Assembly (NCBI RefSeq): GCF_024172085.1
Contig: NZ_JAMZDZ010000001.1
Span: 8,370,001-8,434,000, forward strand
Direction of reading: 5' to 3'
DNA: 64,000 nt
Source: Hamadaea flava
Lineage (GTDB): Bacteria > Actinomycetota > Actinomycetes > Mycobacteriales > Micromonosporaceae
Shown here: one piece after another, positions 20,532-28,385 of the stretch
Layout of the letters: every line of letters starts with the position of its first letter
How positions within the stretch are numbered: position 1 is the stretch's first letter
The notes under the pieces: model-generated
What the model was told of the DNA's origin: nothing
The model's input: the letters and a program-made list of their open reading frames with translations, nothing else
The model's database searches: none
Made by a program: the position numbers and the translations under genes

Positions 20532-20553
20532 GTTACATTAACGTTAATGTGAC
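20532..20553. promoter_or_regulatory. LacI-type operator, site 1 (leftward operon)
   Basis: A perfect 16-bp palindrome ACATTAACGTTAATGT occupies 20535-20550, extending to 22 bp with one mismatched pair. It lies directly downstream of the predicted leftward -10 box, about +3 to +24, where a bound LacI-family repressor would block transcription. The AT-rich core with a central CG step is typical of LacI-family operators. The LacI gene lies 1.5 kb to the right. Confidence 0.85.
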
Positions 20554-20562
20554 TGCCGCCCG

Positions 20563-20591
20563 ATGCTAGGCGGCGCAACATCAGTCGTCAA
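20563..20591 (-). promoter_or_regulatory. Promoter of the leftward importer operon
   Basis: On the minus strand TTGACG (20591-20586) and TAGCAT (20568-20563) are separated by 17 bases, a good sigma-70-class match. Predicted start of transcription is near 20556, immediately before operator site 1. Confidence 0.7.
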
Positions 20592-20608
20592 GAGCATGTT
20601 TCGGTGCC

Positions 20609-20640
20609 TTGACACTCGGCGAACATTAACGTTAACGTTC
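20609..20640 (+). promoter_or_regulatory. Rightward promoter overlapped by LacI-type operator, site 2
   Basis: TTGACA (20609-20614) is followed after 18 bases by TAACGT (20633-20638). The near-palindrome 20621-20640 (core TTAACGTTAA, one mismatched pair) covers the spacer and -10, so repressor binding would occlude RNA polymerase. It shares the CATTAACGTTAA half with site 1. The two centres are about 88 bp apart, which could allow looping. Confidence 0.75.
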
Positions 20641-20679
20641 CGGCCACGACGCCGCCCAACCCCTTTTCAGGAGCGTGGC

Positions 20680-21642
20680 ATGACCACATCGGAGCGGCCG
20701 GACACGGCCGCCGCCCTTCGCGACGCGATCGTCTCGGCCGACCCCCGGCTGTCGAAGTTCTCCCCACTTCGCCGGATCCTCGTCCACGACGACTTCAACA
20801 CCGGTACGCACGGCTGGACCGAGCTGATCGGCAACTACAACGGAGTCGGTGACCTGTCCACAGTCGACGACCACATGCGAGACTTCCGTCCGCCGCAGCT
20901 GTCGAACTGCACGTTCTTCGACACCGGCACACACGGCGCCATGAGCGGTTCGTACGCGCTCAAGCTGGCGACCCGCCCGTACACCGGGCACACCGCGACC
21001 GCCATCCGGCGGCTGACCATGAGCGGCCGTGGCCTGCTGCAGATCGAGGCGTACCTGACGTTCAAGTCGGAGGCGACCCTCGGCGGCGAGGGCCAGGACC
21101 AGTTCGGCGACGTGACCTGGGACGGCAACCTGCATCCGTCGGAGGCCCAGTTCGGCTGCTTCACCGTGGCGACCGACCTCTGTGGCGACGGCGGCCTGCG
21201 CTACCACACCGTGGCCCGCTACCTGAACACCACATTGGACAACAACCTCGCCCGGCAATGGGTGTACCCGACCGTTCCCGAGCCCACCCCGCGCGAACAT
21301 CTCGAAGGCAAGATCAAACTCGCGTACGCCGCGGACTTCACCGCACCGAACCCGGAGGACTGGAAGCCGTTCGGCGAGCCGCAGGAGCTCTGCTACAACG
21401 AGGTGCCGACCAAGGTCAACTGGCACTACCTGCGCTGGGTGATCGACACCTCCGCGCGGCGCAACGTCGAACTGCAGTTCAACGACCGGATCTACGACAT
21501 GTCCGCGCTGCCGGTTCCGCCCTACGAGGAGCGCTACGACTCCTTGGAGAACCTGCTGAACTTCTACTTCTCGGTGCGGACCCACTCCGGCGTCCGCAAC
21601 TTCCTCTTCCTGGATTCCGTACTCATCTCCACGGAGTGGTGA
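20680..21642 (+). CDS. Uncharacterised beta-rich protein, possibly DUF6772 family
   Basis: This 320-residue protein has no signal peptide. The sequence is rich in Asp, Gly and aromatic residues (LVHDDFNTGTHGWTELIGNY near residue 31; HYLRWVIDTSARRNVELQFN near 248), the look of a jelly-roll or concanavalin-like fold. I think it belongs to the DUF6772 family, but I cannot confirm that here and no function is known to me. The ATG at 20680 has AGGAG upstream. It is first in a rightward LacI-controlled unit with a small protein and the LacI gene. A ligand-binding or enzyme role on the substrate imported by the divergent operon is inferred from that arrangement. Confidence 0.85.
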   Translation: MTTSERPDTAAALRDAIVSADPRLSKFSPLRRILVHDDFNTGTHGWTELIGNYNGVGDLSTVDDHMRDFRPPQLSNCTFFDTGTHGAMSGSYALKLATRPYTGHTATAIRRLTMSGRGLLQIEAYLTFKSEATLGGEGQDQFGDVTWDGNLHPSEAQFGCFTVATDLCGDGGLRYHTVARYLNTTLDNNLARQWVYPTVPEPTPREHLEGKIKLAYAADFTAPNPEDWKPFGEPQELCYNEVPTKVNWHYLRWVIDTSARRNVELQFNDRIYDMSALPVPPYEERYDSLENLLNFYFSVRTHSGVRNFLFLDSVLISTEW

Positions 21643-21646
21643 CGCC

Positions 21647-21979
21647 ATGCGGCAGGCATTGACAGCGGTCCTGGAACGGGACACCACGTTCACCGGCGAC
21701 TTCGCCACCGAGCCCTACGAGGCCGCCTGGGCGGGTGAGGCGCGCTGGTTCGTCAACGCGCTCGGCGTGTCGTCGGGCGCCGTCGTCCGGATGGTCACCC
21801 AGATCTCACCCGACGGTCTGACCTGGTGTGACCTGGACGGAGCGGAGCACGAGATCGCCGGTCCCGGTCTGGTAGCCTGGCCGGTCAGCCATTTCGGTCA
21901 ATGGCTGCGGATGCGGGGGACCGTGACGGGCGACGATCCGTCCGCGACCTTGCGCATCTATCTCACGGCGAAGAGCTGA
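21647..21979 (+). CDS. Small uncharacterised protein
   Basis: This 110-residue protein begins 4 bases after the previous stop. It shows alternating hydrophobic strands (RWFVNALGVSSGAVVRMVTQ; WLRMRGTVTGDDPSATLRIY) suggesting a small beta-sandwich. It has no signal peptide, membrane span or recognisable motif. The tight spacing suggests it acts with the preceding 320-residue protein. Confidence 0.75.
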   Translation: MRQALTAVLERDTTFTGDFATEPYEAAWAGEARWFVNALGVSSGAVVRMVTQISPDGLTWCDLDGAEHEIAGPGLVAWPVSHFGQWLRMRGTVTGDDPSATLRIYLTAKS

Positions 21980-22019
21980 GCGACCGGCACCGGCGTACGA
22001 GCAAGAGAAAGGCACGCGG

Positions 22020-23093
22020 ATGGCAGAGCCCCGCCGGCACACGCTGCGGGACATCGCCGCGACGTTGAACCTCTCGGTCAACACCGTCTCGCGCGCCCTT
22101 TCCGGCAAGGACGGCATCAGCGACAGCACCAGGGCGTTGGTCCAGGCCGAGGCCGAACGGGTCGGCTACGTCCCCAACGCCCTGGCGCGGTCCCTCGTCC
22201 TGGGCTCGGCCACCACCATCGGGCTGGTCATCACCAACCCGTCCAACCCGTTCTACGCCCAGCTGATCTCCACTGTCGAGGTACGCGCCCGCCGGCACGA
22301 CTATTCGCTGCTGCTCGTCGTGACCGACGAGTCGGCCGACAACGAGATGCGGGCCGCCGAGTCGCTGCTGCGGTCCTCGGTCAGCGGCGCGATCGTCGTC
22401 CCGGTCCAGGTCAGCGCCGATCCCTGGCGACGGCTCGGCGCGGCGGGCGTACCCACCGTCCTGCTCAACCGGGATCTGCCGGAACTCGGCTTCCGCTTCG
22501 TCGGGACCGACAACGAGCTGGGCGGCTATCGGGCCACCGCGCACGCGGTCCTGCGTGGTGCGCGGTCGATCGTCGTGCTCGAGGAAGACCTGCCGATCAC
22601 GACGATCGCGCACCGCATCGCCGGGTTCCGCCGGGCGATGACCGAAGCCGGACTGCCGATGCCGCGCGGCAGCGTCATCTCCGTCCCCACCCCCCGCTAC
22701 GACCAGGCCGCTCTGCCGTGGCAGGCCGAACAGGCGTACCAGGTGGCTCGCAAGCTGCTGCGGCGCGCCAAACTGCCGGACGCCGTCATCGTCGGCAACG
22801 ACTACTTCGCGCTCGGCCTCTACCGCGCGCTCGAGGAGCACGGGCTCACCGTCCCGGACGACATGATGGTGATCGGCTTCGGCGACTACCCGTTCGCCGG
22901 GTTCCTGTCACCCGCGCTGACCACCGTCCGGCTGCCCGCCGAGCAGGTCGGCACCATCGCCGTCGACCTGCTCGTCGAGGAGATCACCGGCGCGCACAGC
23001 GGACGCCCGCTCAAGCAGCTCATCGCGCCGGAGCTGGTCGAGCGGGCGTCCACCGCCCGTGCGGTCCGCGGCCTCGCGGCACTCAGCAGATGA
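22020..23093 (+). CDS. LacI-family transcriptional regulator
   Basis: This 357-residue repressor has an N-terminal helix-turn-helix with hinge (TLRDIAATLNLSVNTVSRAL near residues 8-27, then YVPNALARSL). A periplasmic-binding-protein-like effector domain follows (TIGLVITNPSNPFYAQLI; IVGNDYFALGLYRAL; DDMMVIGFGDYPFAGF). Start has AGAAAGG upstream. It probably binds the two palindromes at 20532-20553 and 20621-20640, and thereby controls the divergent importer operon and its own unit. Its last codons (LSR, stop) are reproduced in the tandem repeat that follows. Confidence 0.95.
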   Translation: MAEPRRHTLRDIAATLNLSVNTVSRALSGKDGISDSTRALVQAEAERVGYVPNALARSLVLGSATTIGLVITNPSNPFYAQLISTVEVRARRHDYSLLLVVTDESADNEMRAAESLLRSSVSGAIVVPVQVSADPWRRLGAAGVPTVLLNRDLPELGFRFVGTDNELGGYRATAHAVLRGARSIVVLEEDLPITTIAHRIAGFRRAMTEAGLPMPRGSVISVPTPRYDQAALPWQAEQAYQVARKLLRRAKLPDAVIVGNDYFALGLYRALEEHGLTVPDDMMVIGFGDYPFAGFLSPALTTVRLPAEQVGTIAVDLLVEEITGAHSGRPLKQLIAPELVERASTARAVRGLAALSR

Positions 23094-23160
23094 AGGCGCT
23101 CAGCAGATGAAGGCGCTCAGCAGATGAAGGCGCTCAGCAGGTGAAGGCGCTCAGTAGGTG
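23082..23160. repeat. 17-bp tandem repeat between convergent genes
   Basis: Unit ATGAAGGCGCTCAGCAG starts at 23090 and occurs three times exactly, then a fourth time with two substitutions, with a partial copy at each edge. It begins inside the last codons of the LacI gene and ends over the stop of the convergent EEP gene. Each unit reads ATG AAG GCG CTC AGC AGA TGA into the next unit, a chain of overlapping hexapeptide reading frames (MKALSR). Confidence 0.95.
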
Positions 23161-24143
23161 ATGAAGCCGTAGAGCGCCTTGTGGTTGGACTTGGTCGAGG
23201 TCACGGTGTGCCCGACCGGCGACGACTGCACCGTACCCCGGACGAACAGGTAGTCGATCTTGCTCGATCCGTTGGTCGCGCCGGTGCCGTACCCGGTCAT
23301 CCCGTAGCCGCTCATGGTGCTCGCCGGAATCCCGGTGCGGTTCGCGTCGATGCCGACGATCCGGATCGTCGAGGCGTGCAGCAGCGTGATCGCGTCCGCC
23401 CCGAGGTGAATGCCCGTGCCGCCGAGGCCCGTGTCGCCGTCGCCCGCGCAGGCGTTCTGCCGGTTCTCCTGCGGCAGGTGCATCGTGGCCACGAAAACGC
23501 TGGTTCCCGTGTCCTTCAGGGTGAATCGCGCGGCGATCGCACTCGTGCGCTTCCACTTGTACGCGTAGGTGCTGCCGTCGTCGGCGTTCGGCGGCTTGTA
23601 GAGCGTGCACCCGGCCCCACCGGCGTACGCCGTGCCGGGCTTCAGCCAGCCGGCGCTCCAGTACTTGGACACATCCGTCAGCGTGAGCCGCGCCGAGTTG
23701 TAGACGATGGCGTTGGTCTGCTTCTTCTTCAGATCGCCCAGCGACTGGTCGCTGCAGTTGTGCGTGGAACCCCACGGCTCCGGGTCGTCCCAGACCACGA
23801 TCGCCTTGAACGTGCCCGCCGCGAGCCCGAACTTGGCCGACAGCTGATCGGCGTACGCGCTGGCCTGGCCGGTGCCGCGCACCTGCTGAACGATCAGGAC
23901 GTCGGGAGCCTTCACCCCGCTGGTGCCGGTCTGCCCGGCGTCGTCGACGAGCATCGAGGTGAGCTGGTCGGGGCCGGAGATCCGGGTGCACGACCCGTCC
24001 GCGTTGTTGACCACCAGGTTCTCGATGTTGTTGTTGTAGACCCGTAGGACGCGGTCGGCCGCGTGCGCCGGGACCGGGTACGCGAACGTGACGGCCAGCG
24101 CGGCGGCCGCGACCGCGAGCCGGACCGGAGCAGAAGCGGACAT
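23151..24143 (-). CDS. Secreted EEP-superfamily protein (nuclease/phosphodiesterase-like)
   Basis: This is a 330-residue exported protein. The signal peptide spans residues 1-29 (LAVAAAALAVTFAYPVPAHAA, likely cut after AHA). EEP-like features include VYNNNIENL (metal-site Asn/Glu, about 35-43), VATMHLPQENR near 211, IVGIDANRTG near 263 and the terminal KSNHKALYGF. Canonical SDHxP is replaced by SNHKA, so catalysis may be altered. Eight or so Cys could form disulfides. It is a single gene that converges on the LacI gene through the tandem repeat. A nuclease or lipid phosphodiesterase role is possible. Confidence 0.82.
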   Translation of the reverse strand: MSASAPVRLAVAAAALAVTFAYPVPAHAADRVLRVYNNNIENLVVNNADGSCTRISGPDQLTSMLVDDAGQTGTSGVKAPDVLIVQQVRGTGQASAYADQLSAKFGLAAGTFKAIVVWDDPEPWGSTHNCSDQSLGDLKKKQTNAIVYNSARLTLTDVSKYWSAGWLKPGTAYAGGAGCTLYKPPNADDGSTYAYKWKRTSAIAARFTLKDTGTSVFVATMHLPQENRQNACAGDGDTGLGGTGIHLGADAITLLHASTIRIVGIDANRTGIPASTMSGYGMTGYGTGATNGSSKIDYLFVRGTVQSSPVGHTVTSTKSNHKALYGFITY

Positions 24144-24209
24144 GCGGCCATCGTGCTCCCAGTGTCTACAACGGAGCTACAGCCCGGCCACACTCCGGCA
24201 CGCACACCA

Positions 24210-24824
24210 TCACTGCGTCAGCGGCAGTTCCGCGGCCTGGACCAATGCGGACACCGGCGGCAGCAGCTGTCGGGTGGCGTCGGACAGCTGATCCACCATC
24301 AGCGAAAGGCCGACGAGGTTCGCGCCCAGCGCTCGGGCGAGGTCACGCACCGCGAGGGCCTGGCTGCCGGTTTCGGCCCAGTCGTCGACGAGGACAGCGA
24401 TGTCGTCCGGGCCGAGGCTGTCGCGCCGCAGAAGCAGCTCGTGACGATTGCCGCGGTAGTCAGGCCCGGTGGCGGCGGTCAGCTTCGGACCGGGGAACAA
24501 CGCCCCGGGCTTGCGTACGGCGACAAACCCGGCGCCCAACTCGACGGCGACGGCCGCTCCCAGAAGGAAGCCGCGCGACTCGACCCCGAGCACCGCGGTC
24601 ACACCGCGGTCGCGGAAGGGCGCCGCCAGTCCGCCTACCACGGCTGCCAGAGCTGCCGGGTCGCGAAACACCCGCCACATGTCGGCGTGCCCGTCCTGCC
24701 ATCGGAAGTGCTCCAGCAACGCTCGGCGCGCCGCCGCCACCGCAGACCCGTCCACGACCAGATCATGACTGCCTGCCGGAGACTTCGTCCACCGGATTCT
24801 GAGCCCATGTGTCCAGCGCTCCAT
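24210..24824 (-). CDS. Phosphoribosyltransferase (adenine phosphoribosyltransferase-like)
   Basis: This 204-residue type I phosphoribosyltransferase has PRPP-binding loop IAVLVDDWAETGSQA near residues 148-162, plus the Apt-like GVTAVLGVESRGFLLGAAVA near 73-92 and FVAVRKPGALFP. It would convert a purine base and PRPP to a nucleotide, but the acidic DDW variant differs from canonical Apt (VDDVLATG), so substrate preference is open. The ATG at 24824 was selected because the longer upstream frame is low-complexity shadow of the divergent gene. Confidence 0.85.
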   Translation of the reverse strand: MERWTHGLRIRWTKSPAGSHDLVVDGSAVAAARRALLEHFRWQDGHADMWRVFRDPAALAAVVGGLAAPFRDRGVTAVLGVESRGFLLGAAVAVELGAGFVAVRKPGALFPGPKLTAATGPDYRGNRHELLLRRDSLGPDDIAVLVDDWAETGSQALAVRDLARALGANLVGLSLMVDQLSDATRQLLPPVSALVQAAELPLTQ

Positions 24825-24896
24825 GGGGTGTAGAGGGGGCCGGGCGGGGTAGTTTTGGCTGGTCGGACACGTCACACCGGTTCGGAGGTGGGTTCG

Positions 24897-25406
24897 ATGC
24901 AAAGCCGCGCCAAGATCATGGGACACGCGGTTCATCCGCTTCTCATCGTGTTCCCGCTCGGACTGCTGAGCACGGCTGTCATTTTCGACATCATCTATCT
25001 GTTCAGTGATCGACCCAGCTTCGCGCTCGCCGCGGCGTACGCGATGGCCGGAGGCATCGTCGGCGGACTGATCGCGGCGGTGTTCGGGCTGATCGACTGG
25101 ACCGGCATCGAGTCCGGCACCCGGGCGAAGCGGATCGGGGCGGTCCACGGGCTCGGCAACGTTCTGGTGGTCGCCTTGTTCGCGGTGAGCTGGCTGCTGC
25201 GTACCGGTGGCGACCAGTGGCAGCCGGGTGTATTGGCAATGGTGTTCAGCTTCGCCGGACTCGCCTTGGCCGGATTCACCGGCTGGCTCGGCGGGGAGCT
25301 GGTCGAGCGGCTCGGCGTCGGGGTCGACGAGGGCGCGAACGCCGACTCGCCGAGCTCCCTCTCACACATGCCGGCTGGGCACACGCCCGCCCACGTACGC
25401 CACTGA
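24897..25406 (+). CDS. DUF2231 membrane protein
   Basis: This 169-residue inner-membrane protein has four hydrophobic segments (about 12-34, 43-65, 80-98 and 110-130) and the DUF2231 opening KIMGHAVHPLLIVFPLGLL, with conserved His near the membrane face. The family is common in actinobacteria and of unknown function; some members neighbour cytochromes or redox proteins. GGAGGTGGG precedes the ATG at 24897. The C-terminal tail is acidic and then His-rich (HMPAGHTPAHVRH). Confidence 0.88.
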   Translation: MQSRAKIMGHAVHPLLIVFPLGLLSTAVIFDIIYLFSDRPSFALAAAYAMAGGIVGGLIAAVFGLIDWTGIESGTRAKRIGAVHGLGNVLVVALFAVSWLLRTGGDQWQPGVLAMVFSFAGLALAGFTGWLGGELVERLGVGVDEGANADSPSSLSHMPAGHTPAHVRH

Positions 25407-25436
25407 TCTGTCGGTGGCCGCTGCGATGATGGGCTC

Positions 25437-25775
25437 ATGGCGTACGACAAGGATCTGGCCGAACGCGTCCGCGAATTCGCGCAGAGTGAGCCGGGCTGGT
25501 CGGAGAAACGGATGTTCGGCGGCCTGGCCACGCTCGTGGACGGCAAGCTGGCGCTGGCCGTGAGTACGCACGGCGGCCTGCTCGTCAACGTGGCCGGTGA
25601 CCAGGCCGAGGCGGCGCTCGCCGAGCCCGGGACTGAGGTCGCCGTGATGGGCGGGCGGGAGATGCGCGGCTGGGTTCGGGTGGACTCCTCAGTCTGCGCG
25701 GACGACGCCGCCCTCGAACGATGGGTGCGTCGCGGACTCGTCGCCGCGCGCGCCCGGAAGGCGTCGCGGCGATAG
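25437..25775 (+). CDS. TfoX N-terminal domain family protein
   Basis: This 112-residue protein matches the TfoX/Sxy N-terminal domain pattern: AERVREFAQSEPGWSEKRMFGGLATLV near residues 8-34 and RGWVRVDSSVCADDAALERWV near 77-97. In gamma-proteobacteria TfoX controls competence; stand-alone actinobacterial versions are uncharacterised. It ends with a basic tail. It follows the DUF2231 gene after 30 bases, so the two may be co-transcribed. Confidence 0.87.
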   Translation: MAYDKDLAERVREFAQSEPGWSEKRMFGGLATLVDGKLALAVSTHGGLLVNVAGDQAEAALAEPGTEVAVMGGREMRGWVRVDSSVCADDAALERWVRRGLVAARARKASRR

Positions 25776-25861
25776 GGCGCCGGACACAGTCGCTTGGCGG
25801 TGGGACGGCCGGATCTGGTAGCGTGCACCAGGCCGTGAGTCAACTAAGGAGGTGAGCCCCC

Positions 25862-25915
25862 ATGAACACTGCATCCATGCGGGTGCTCCCCCAACCGTCA
25901 CGGTCGGGCGACTGA
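25862..25915 (+). CDS. 17-residue leader peptide upstream of GNAT/IF-1 genes
   Basis: The reading frame encodes MNTASMRVLPQPSRSGD. An exceptionally strong ribosome site AAGGAGGTGA (25846-25855) lies six bases before its ATG, far better than the site of the following gene. The stop is 53 bases before the GNAT start. GGCGAC at its end can pair with GTCGCC at about 25923-25928. A TAGCGT -10-like element (25819-25824) lies upstream with a poor, widely spaced TTGGCG. These features suggest translation-dependent control of the downstream genes. Confidence 0.65.
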   Translation: MNTASMRVLPQPSRSGD

Positions 25916-25968
25916 CATAGGTGTCGCCGGGAGCGCTTGCGATCAGGCGTCTCCGAAAGGACGAACCT

Positions 25969-26751
25969 ATGTACCCAACGCATTTCGCCCGCAATGCCGG
26001 CGAACCCACAGCGCAGATCATGCGGATCTCCGACCGGCACTGGCATGCCTTGGCGGACGACGAGGTCGTGGGCCGGGGCGAAGCCTCGCCGAGACCCGAC
26101 GGGCGGCTCTTCCTCAGCATCGACGCGTGGCACGACGCGGTCTTCGATCAGCTCGCCCAGGCGATGCTCGCCGGCCTGCCGAAGCCGCTCTTCACGATCG
26201 TCGACGAGACCGACCACGCTCTGAGAGCCCAGTGGGACCGGGCCGGCTTTTCGACCGGCCGTCGCGAATGGGAACTTCTGCTGCCCAGTGGGCCGCATCA
26301 CGCCACGCCGCCGCCGGAGGTGAAGATCATCGGCGTCGGGCGGGCGGAGCGGGACCCGCTGCGCGAGCTGGACCGGGCGATCCGAGCCGAGGTGGAAGCG
26401 AGTGCCGGCTGGCACACGATGCCGGCCGAGGTCCTGGTCCGGCTGGACGATGCGACGGTCGTGGACCCGGCGAAGTACGCGGTGGCCGCGCAGGCCGATC
26501 GGTACGTCGGACTGATCCGACTGGCGCAGATTCCCCGGCAGCCGCGGATCGGCCTGATCGCCGTACGCGCCGACCAGCAACGGCGGGGCATCGCCCGGGC
26601 GCTGCTGGCCCACGTGCTGGATTCGCTGCACCGCGTCGGCATCCATTCCGCAAGTGCCGAGGTCGATGACCGCAATCTCGCCGCGATGACGTTGTTCGAG
26701 AGCCTCGGGGCCACTCGGGTCGGCCGCAACCTCGAGCTGGTGTGCCGCTGA
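25969..26751 (+). CDS. GNAT-family N-acetyltransferase
   Basis: This 260-residue protein has a C-terminal GNAT domain (about 115-258). The acetyl-CoA loop region is IAVRADQQRRGIARALL near residues 196-212, followed by SAEVDDRNLAAMTLFESLGA near 227-246. The N-terminal 110 residues form a separate domain of unknown type. The ATG at 25969 follows GAAAGG; an upstream in-frame start at 25921 would run into the leader hairpin and is less likely. Position between a leader peptide and an IF-1 gene suggests the acetyl acceptor may be connected with translation or an antibiotic, an inference only. Confidence 0.85.
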   Translation: MYPTHFARNAGEPTAQIMRISDRHWHALADDEVVGRGEASPRPDGRLFLSIDAWHDAVFDQLAQAMLAGLPKPLFTIVDETDHALRAQWDRAGFSTGRREWELLLPSGPHHATPPPEVKIIGVGRAERDPLRELDRAIRAEVEASAGWHTMPAEVLVRLDDATVVDPAKYAVAAQADRYVGLIRLAQIPRQPRIGLIAVRADQQRRGIARALLAHVLDSLHRVGIHSASAEVDDRNLAAMTLFESLGATRVGRNLELVCR

Positions 26752-26811
26752 CGACGACAGCTCCACCGCCCTGCACATGCCCCTGCACCACTACCGACAG
26801 GAGAGTCGATC

Positions 26812-27036
26812 ATGCCTAGAGTAGCCAAAGGCATCGAAATGGAAGGCGTAGTCCTCGAGTGTCTGCGCAACGCGAACTTCACCGTGGAACTGAGCAACGG
26901 GCACAAGGTCCTGGCGCACATCAGCGGGAAGATCCGCAAGAACTACATCAAGATCCTGCCGTTCGACCGGGTGCTCGTCGAGCTGAGCCCGTATGACCTC
27001 AGCCGAGGCCGGATCCTGTTCCGCTACCGCAACTAG
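26812..27036 (+). CDS. infA: Translation initiation factor IF-1 (stand-alone copy)
   Basis: This 74-residue S1/OB-fold protein is nearly canonical ([35 protein letters not shown]). IF-1 binds the ribosomal A site of the 30S subunit during initiation. The usual actinobacterial infA lies in the rpmJ-rpsM-rpsK-rpoA cluster. This copy does not, and differs at the start ([11 protein letters not shown]), so it is probably an accessory paralogue. AGGAGAG precedes the ATG. It is 60 bases after the GNAT gene and its stop overlaps that of the convergent surface-protein gene. Confidence 0.93.
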   Translation: MPRVAKGIEMEGVVLECLRNANFTVELSNGHKVLAHISGKIRKNYIKILPFDRVLVELSPYDLSRGRILFRYRN

Positions 27037-27830
27037 TAGCGGGCCCGATAACGGTCGTACTCGTCGTCGTCCTCCTCGTCTTCGTCGTCGTTGCGACGGC
27101 GAAGAACCAGCCAGAGGAGTAGACCACCGACGACGACCAACGCCCCGGCGCCGCCGAAGATGAGGACGGGCAGCGAGTCCGAGTCCTCGTTTTCGGCGAC
27201 CGCCGCCGCGTCGACGGTGGTCGTGGTCTGGCCATCGGCCACCGCCCCGACCGCCTCCGTCGGCAGCACGCCGTCTTCCGTAGGAGCCGCGCTCGGCGTA
27301 CCGCTGCGCTTCGAGGACTTCGGCGTGGCCTTTGCCGAAGCCGTCGCCGACCGTGCCGCCGACGGCGAGCTCGATCCGGACGCTGTCACTCTCAGCGTTA
27401 TGGGGGCGGTGTTGTTGTTGTGGTTCGGCTCCGTGTAACCGGCCGCCATGATCGTCAGCTTGCTGCTGCCGGTCGAGGTCGGGGTGGCCAGCATGACGAC
27501 CTGGAACGTCAGTTCGTGGCGGCCCTGCGTCACGGAGTCCAGTTGGCAGCGCGCTTTGAACGTGCCCCAGTATTTGCACGGTGACGGGTAGACCTTGATC
27601 GGCACGCCCGCCGGGAACGCGACATCCAGTTGCACCACCGGCGGCGTTCCCGAGATGGGTGCGGACGCCTCGAAGGCGATGGTCACCGTGACATCCCCGC
27701 CGGACTTTCCGGAGGCGGTCGCCGGGATCGCCTTCAGATCGACGTCATCGGCGTACGCCGGCGCGGCACCGATTCCGGCACCGAGCAGGGCACCTGCTGC
27801 CACCACCGTGATGGCCTGGCGAACATTCAT
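27033..27830 (-). CDS. Membrane-anchored surface protein with Ser/Thr/Ala-rich stalk
   Basis: This is a 265-residue protein. Signal peptide 1-27 ends AYA. An extracellular beta-sandwich-like domain (about 30-155) has two Cys ([13 protein letters not shown]). A low-complexity Ser/Thr/Ala/Pro stalk spans about 155-215, a single transmembrane helix ([20 protein letters not shown]) about 222-243, and a short tail goes from RRR to a [12 protein letters not shown] acidic run. Topology is type I with a cytoplasmic acidic tail. There is no LPXTG motif. Function unknown; adhesion or cell-wall association is plausible. Confidence 0.82.
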   Translation of the reverse strand: MNVRQAITVVAAGALLGAGIGAAPAYADDVDLKAIPATASGKSGGDVTVTIAFEASAPISGTPPVVQLDVAFPAGVPIKVYPSPCKYWGTFKARCQLDSVTQGRHELTFQVVMLATPTSTGSSKLTIMAAGYTEPNHNNNTAPITLRVTASGSSSPSAARSATASAKATPKSSKRSGTPSAAPTEDGVLPTEAVGAVADGQTTTTVDAAAVAENEDSDSLPVLIFGGAGALVVVGGLLLWLVLRRRNDDEDEEDDDEYDRYRARY

Positions 27831-27919
27831 CTGCGCCTCTCCGCTCCAGCGACGACGGAGGCTAGCACGTTCGCGACTCGGCCATAGGGGTCCGGTTGAG
27901 GGCGGAGCGTTTGCTCAGC

Positions 27920-28288
27920 TCAGGCGGCGAGCGCGTACGCCGTGCGGCAGGTGGGTCCGGCGGGAAGGCTGCTCCGCAGGTTCTCCGCGATGGCGGACGC
28001 CACGTCCACGAGGGTCGAGTCCAGTGCTCCGGCGACGGCGGCGATCATCTCGCTGGACGGTTCCTTGATGCCACGTTCCATCTCGGAGAGGTACTGGGGC
28101 GACACCCCCGCCCGTCCGGCTGTCTCGGCCAGAGTCTCCCCACGTTCTTGCCGAAGAGAACGGAGATGGTCGCCGAGTACGTGGCGCCACAAGGGCTCGC
28201 GGTCACGCCGTCCGGCCTGGCGCGGTCGAGTAGACGGCTCCCGCGCACCGTCGGGGGAGGGGTCGTACGTCAGGGATGTCTGAGCCAC
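27920..28288 (-). CDS. popR: PopR/ClgR-family XRE regulator with ssrA-like C-terminus
   Basis: This 122-residue XRE-type DNA-binding protein has its helix-turn-helix at about 42-95 (LRSLRQERGETLAETAGRAG, then VSPQYLSEMERGIKEPSSE), very like ClgR and PopR, activators of clp genes in actinobacteria. It is divergent from a clpP pair, the arrangement of popR in Streptomyces. The protein ends TAYALAA, whose last five residues equal the end of the ssrA degradation tag. ClgR and PopR are known to be turned over by ClpP through C-terminal alanines. Start is GTG at 28288. PopR is favoured over ClgR because of the operator at 28386 and the atypical ClpP pair. Confidence 0.83.
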   Translation of the reverse strand: MAQTSLTYDPSPDGAREPSTRPRQAGRRDREPLWRHVLGDHLRSLRQERGETLAETAGRAGVSPQYLSEMERGIKEPSSEMIAAVAGALDSTLVDVASAIAENLRSSLPAGPTCRTAYALAA

Positions 28289-28332
28289 GTCTCATGGTAA
28301 GGCGACCAGGCCGCCGACAACGGGCTTCTCCG

Positions 28333-28381
28333 CTCACAGCAGACAGCCGCCGTGCCGGGTCGCCGTTTTCGCTGCTGTGAG
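28333..28381. promoter_or_regulatory. Inverted CTCACAGCAG repeats in popR-clpP intergenic region
   Basis: CTCACAGCAG (28333-28342) and its exact complement CTGCTGTGAG (28372-28381) face each other across 29 bases between the divergent regulator and clpP genes. They could be a second regulator site or define a DNA loop. They overlap the probable promoter region of both genes. Confidence 0.5.
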
Positions 28382-28385
28382 TGGA

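Noticed and set aside
27920-28288. Naming the XRE regulator ClgR
   Set aside because: The helix-turn-helix fits both, but the TCTGCC-N3-GGCAGA site and the partner clpP pair with an inactive subunit favour PopR.
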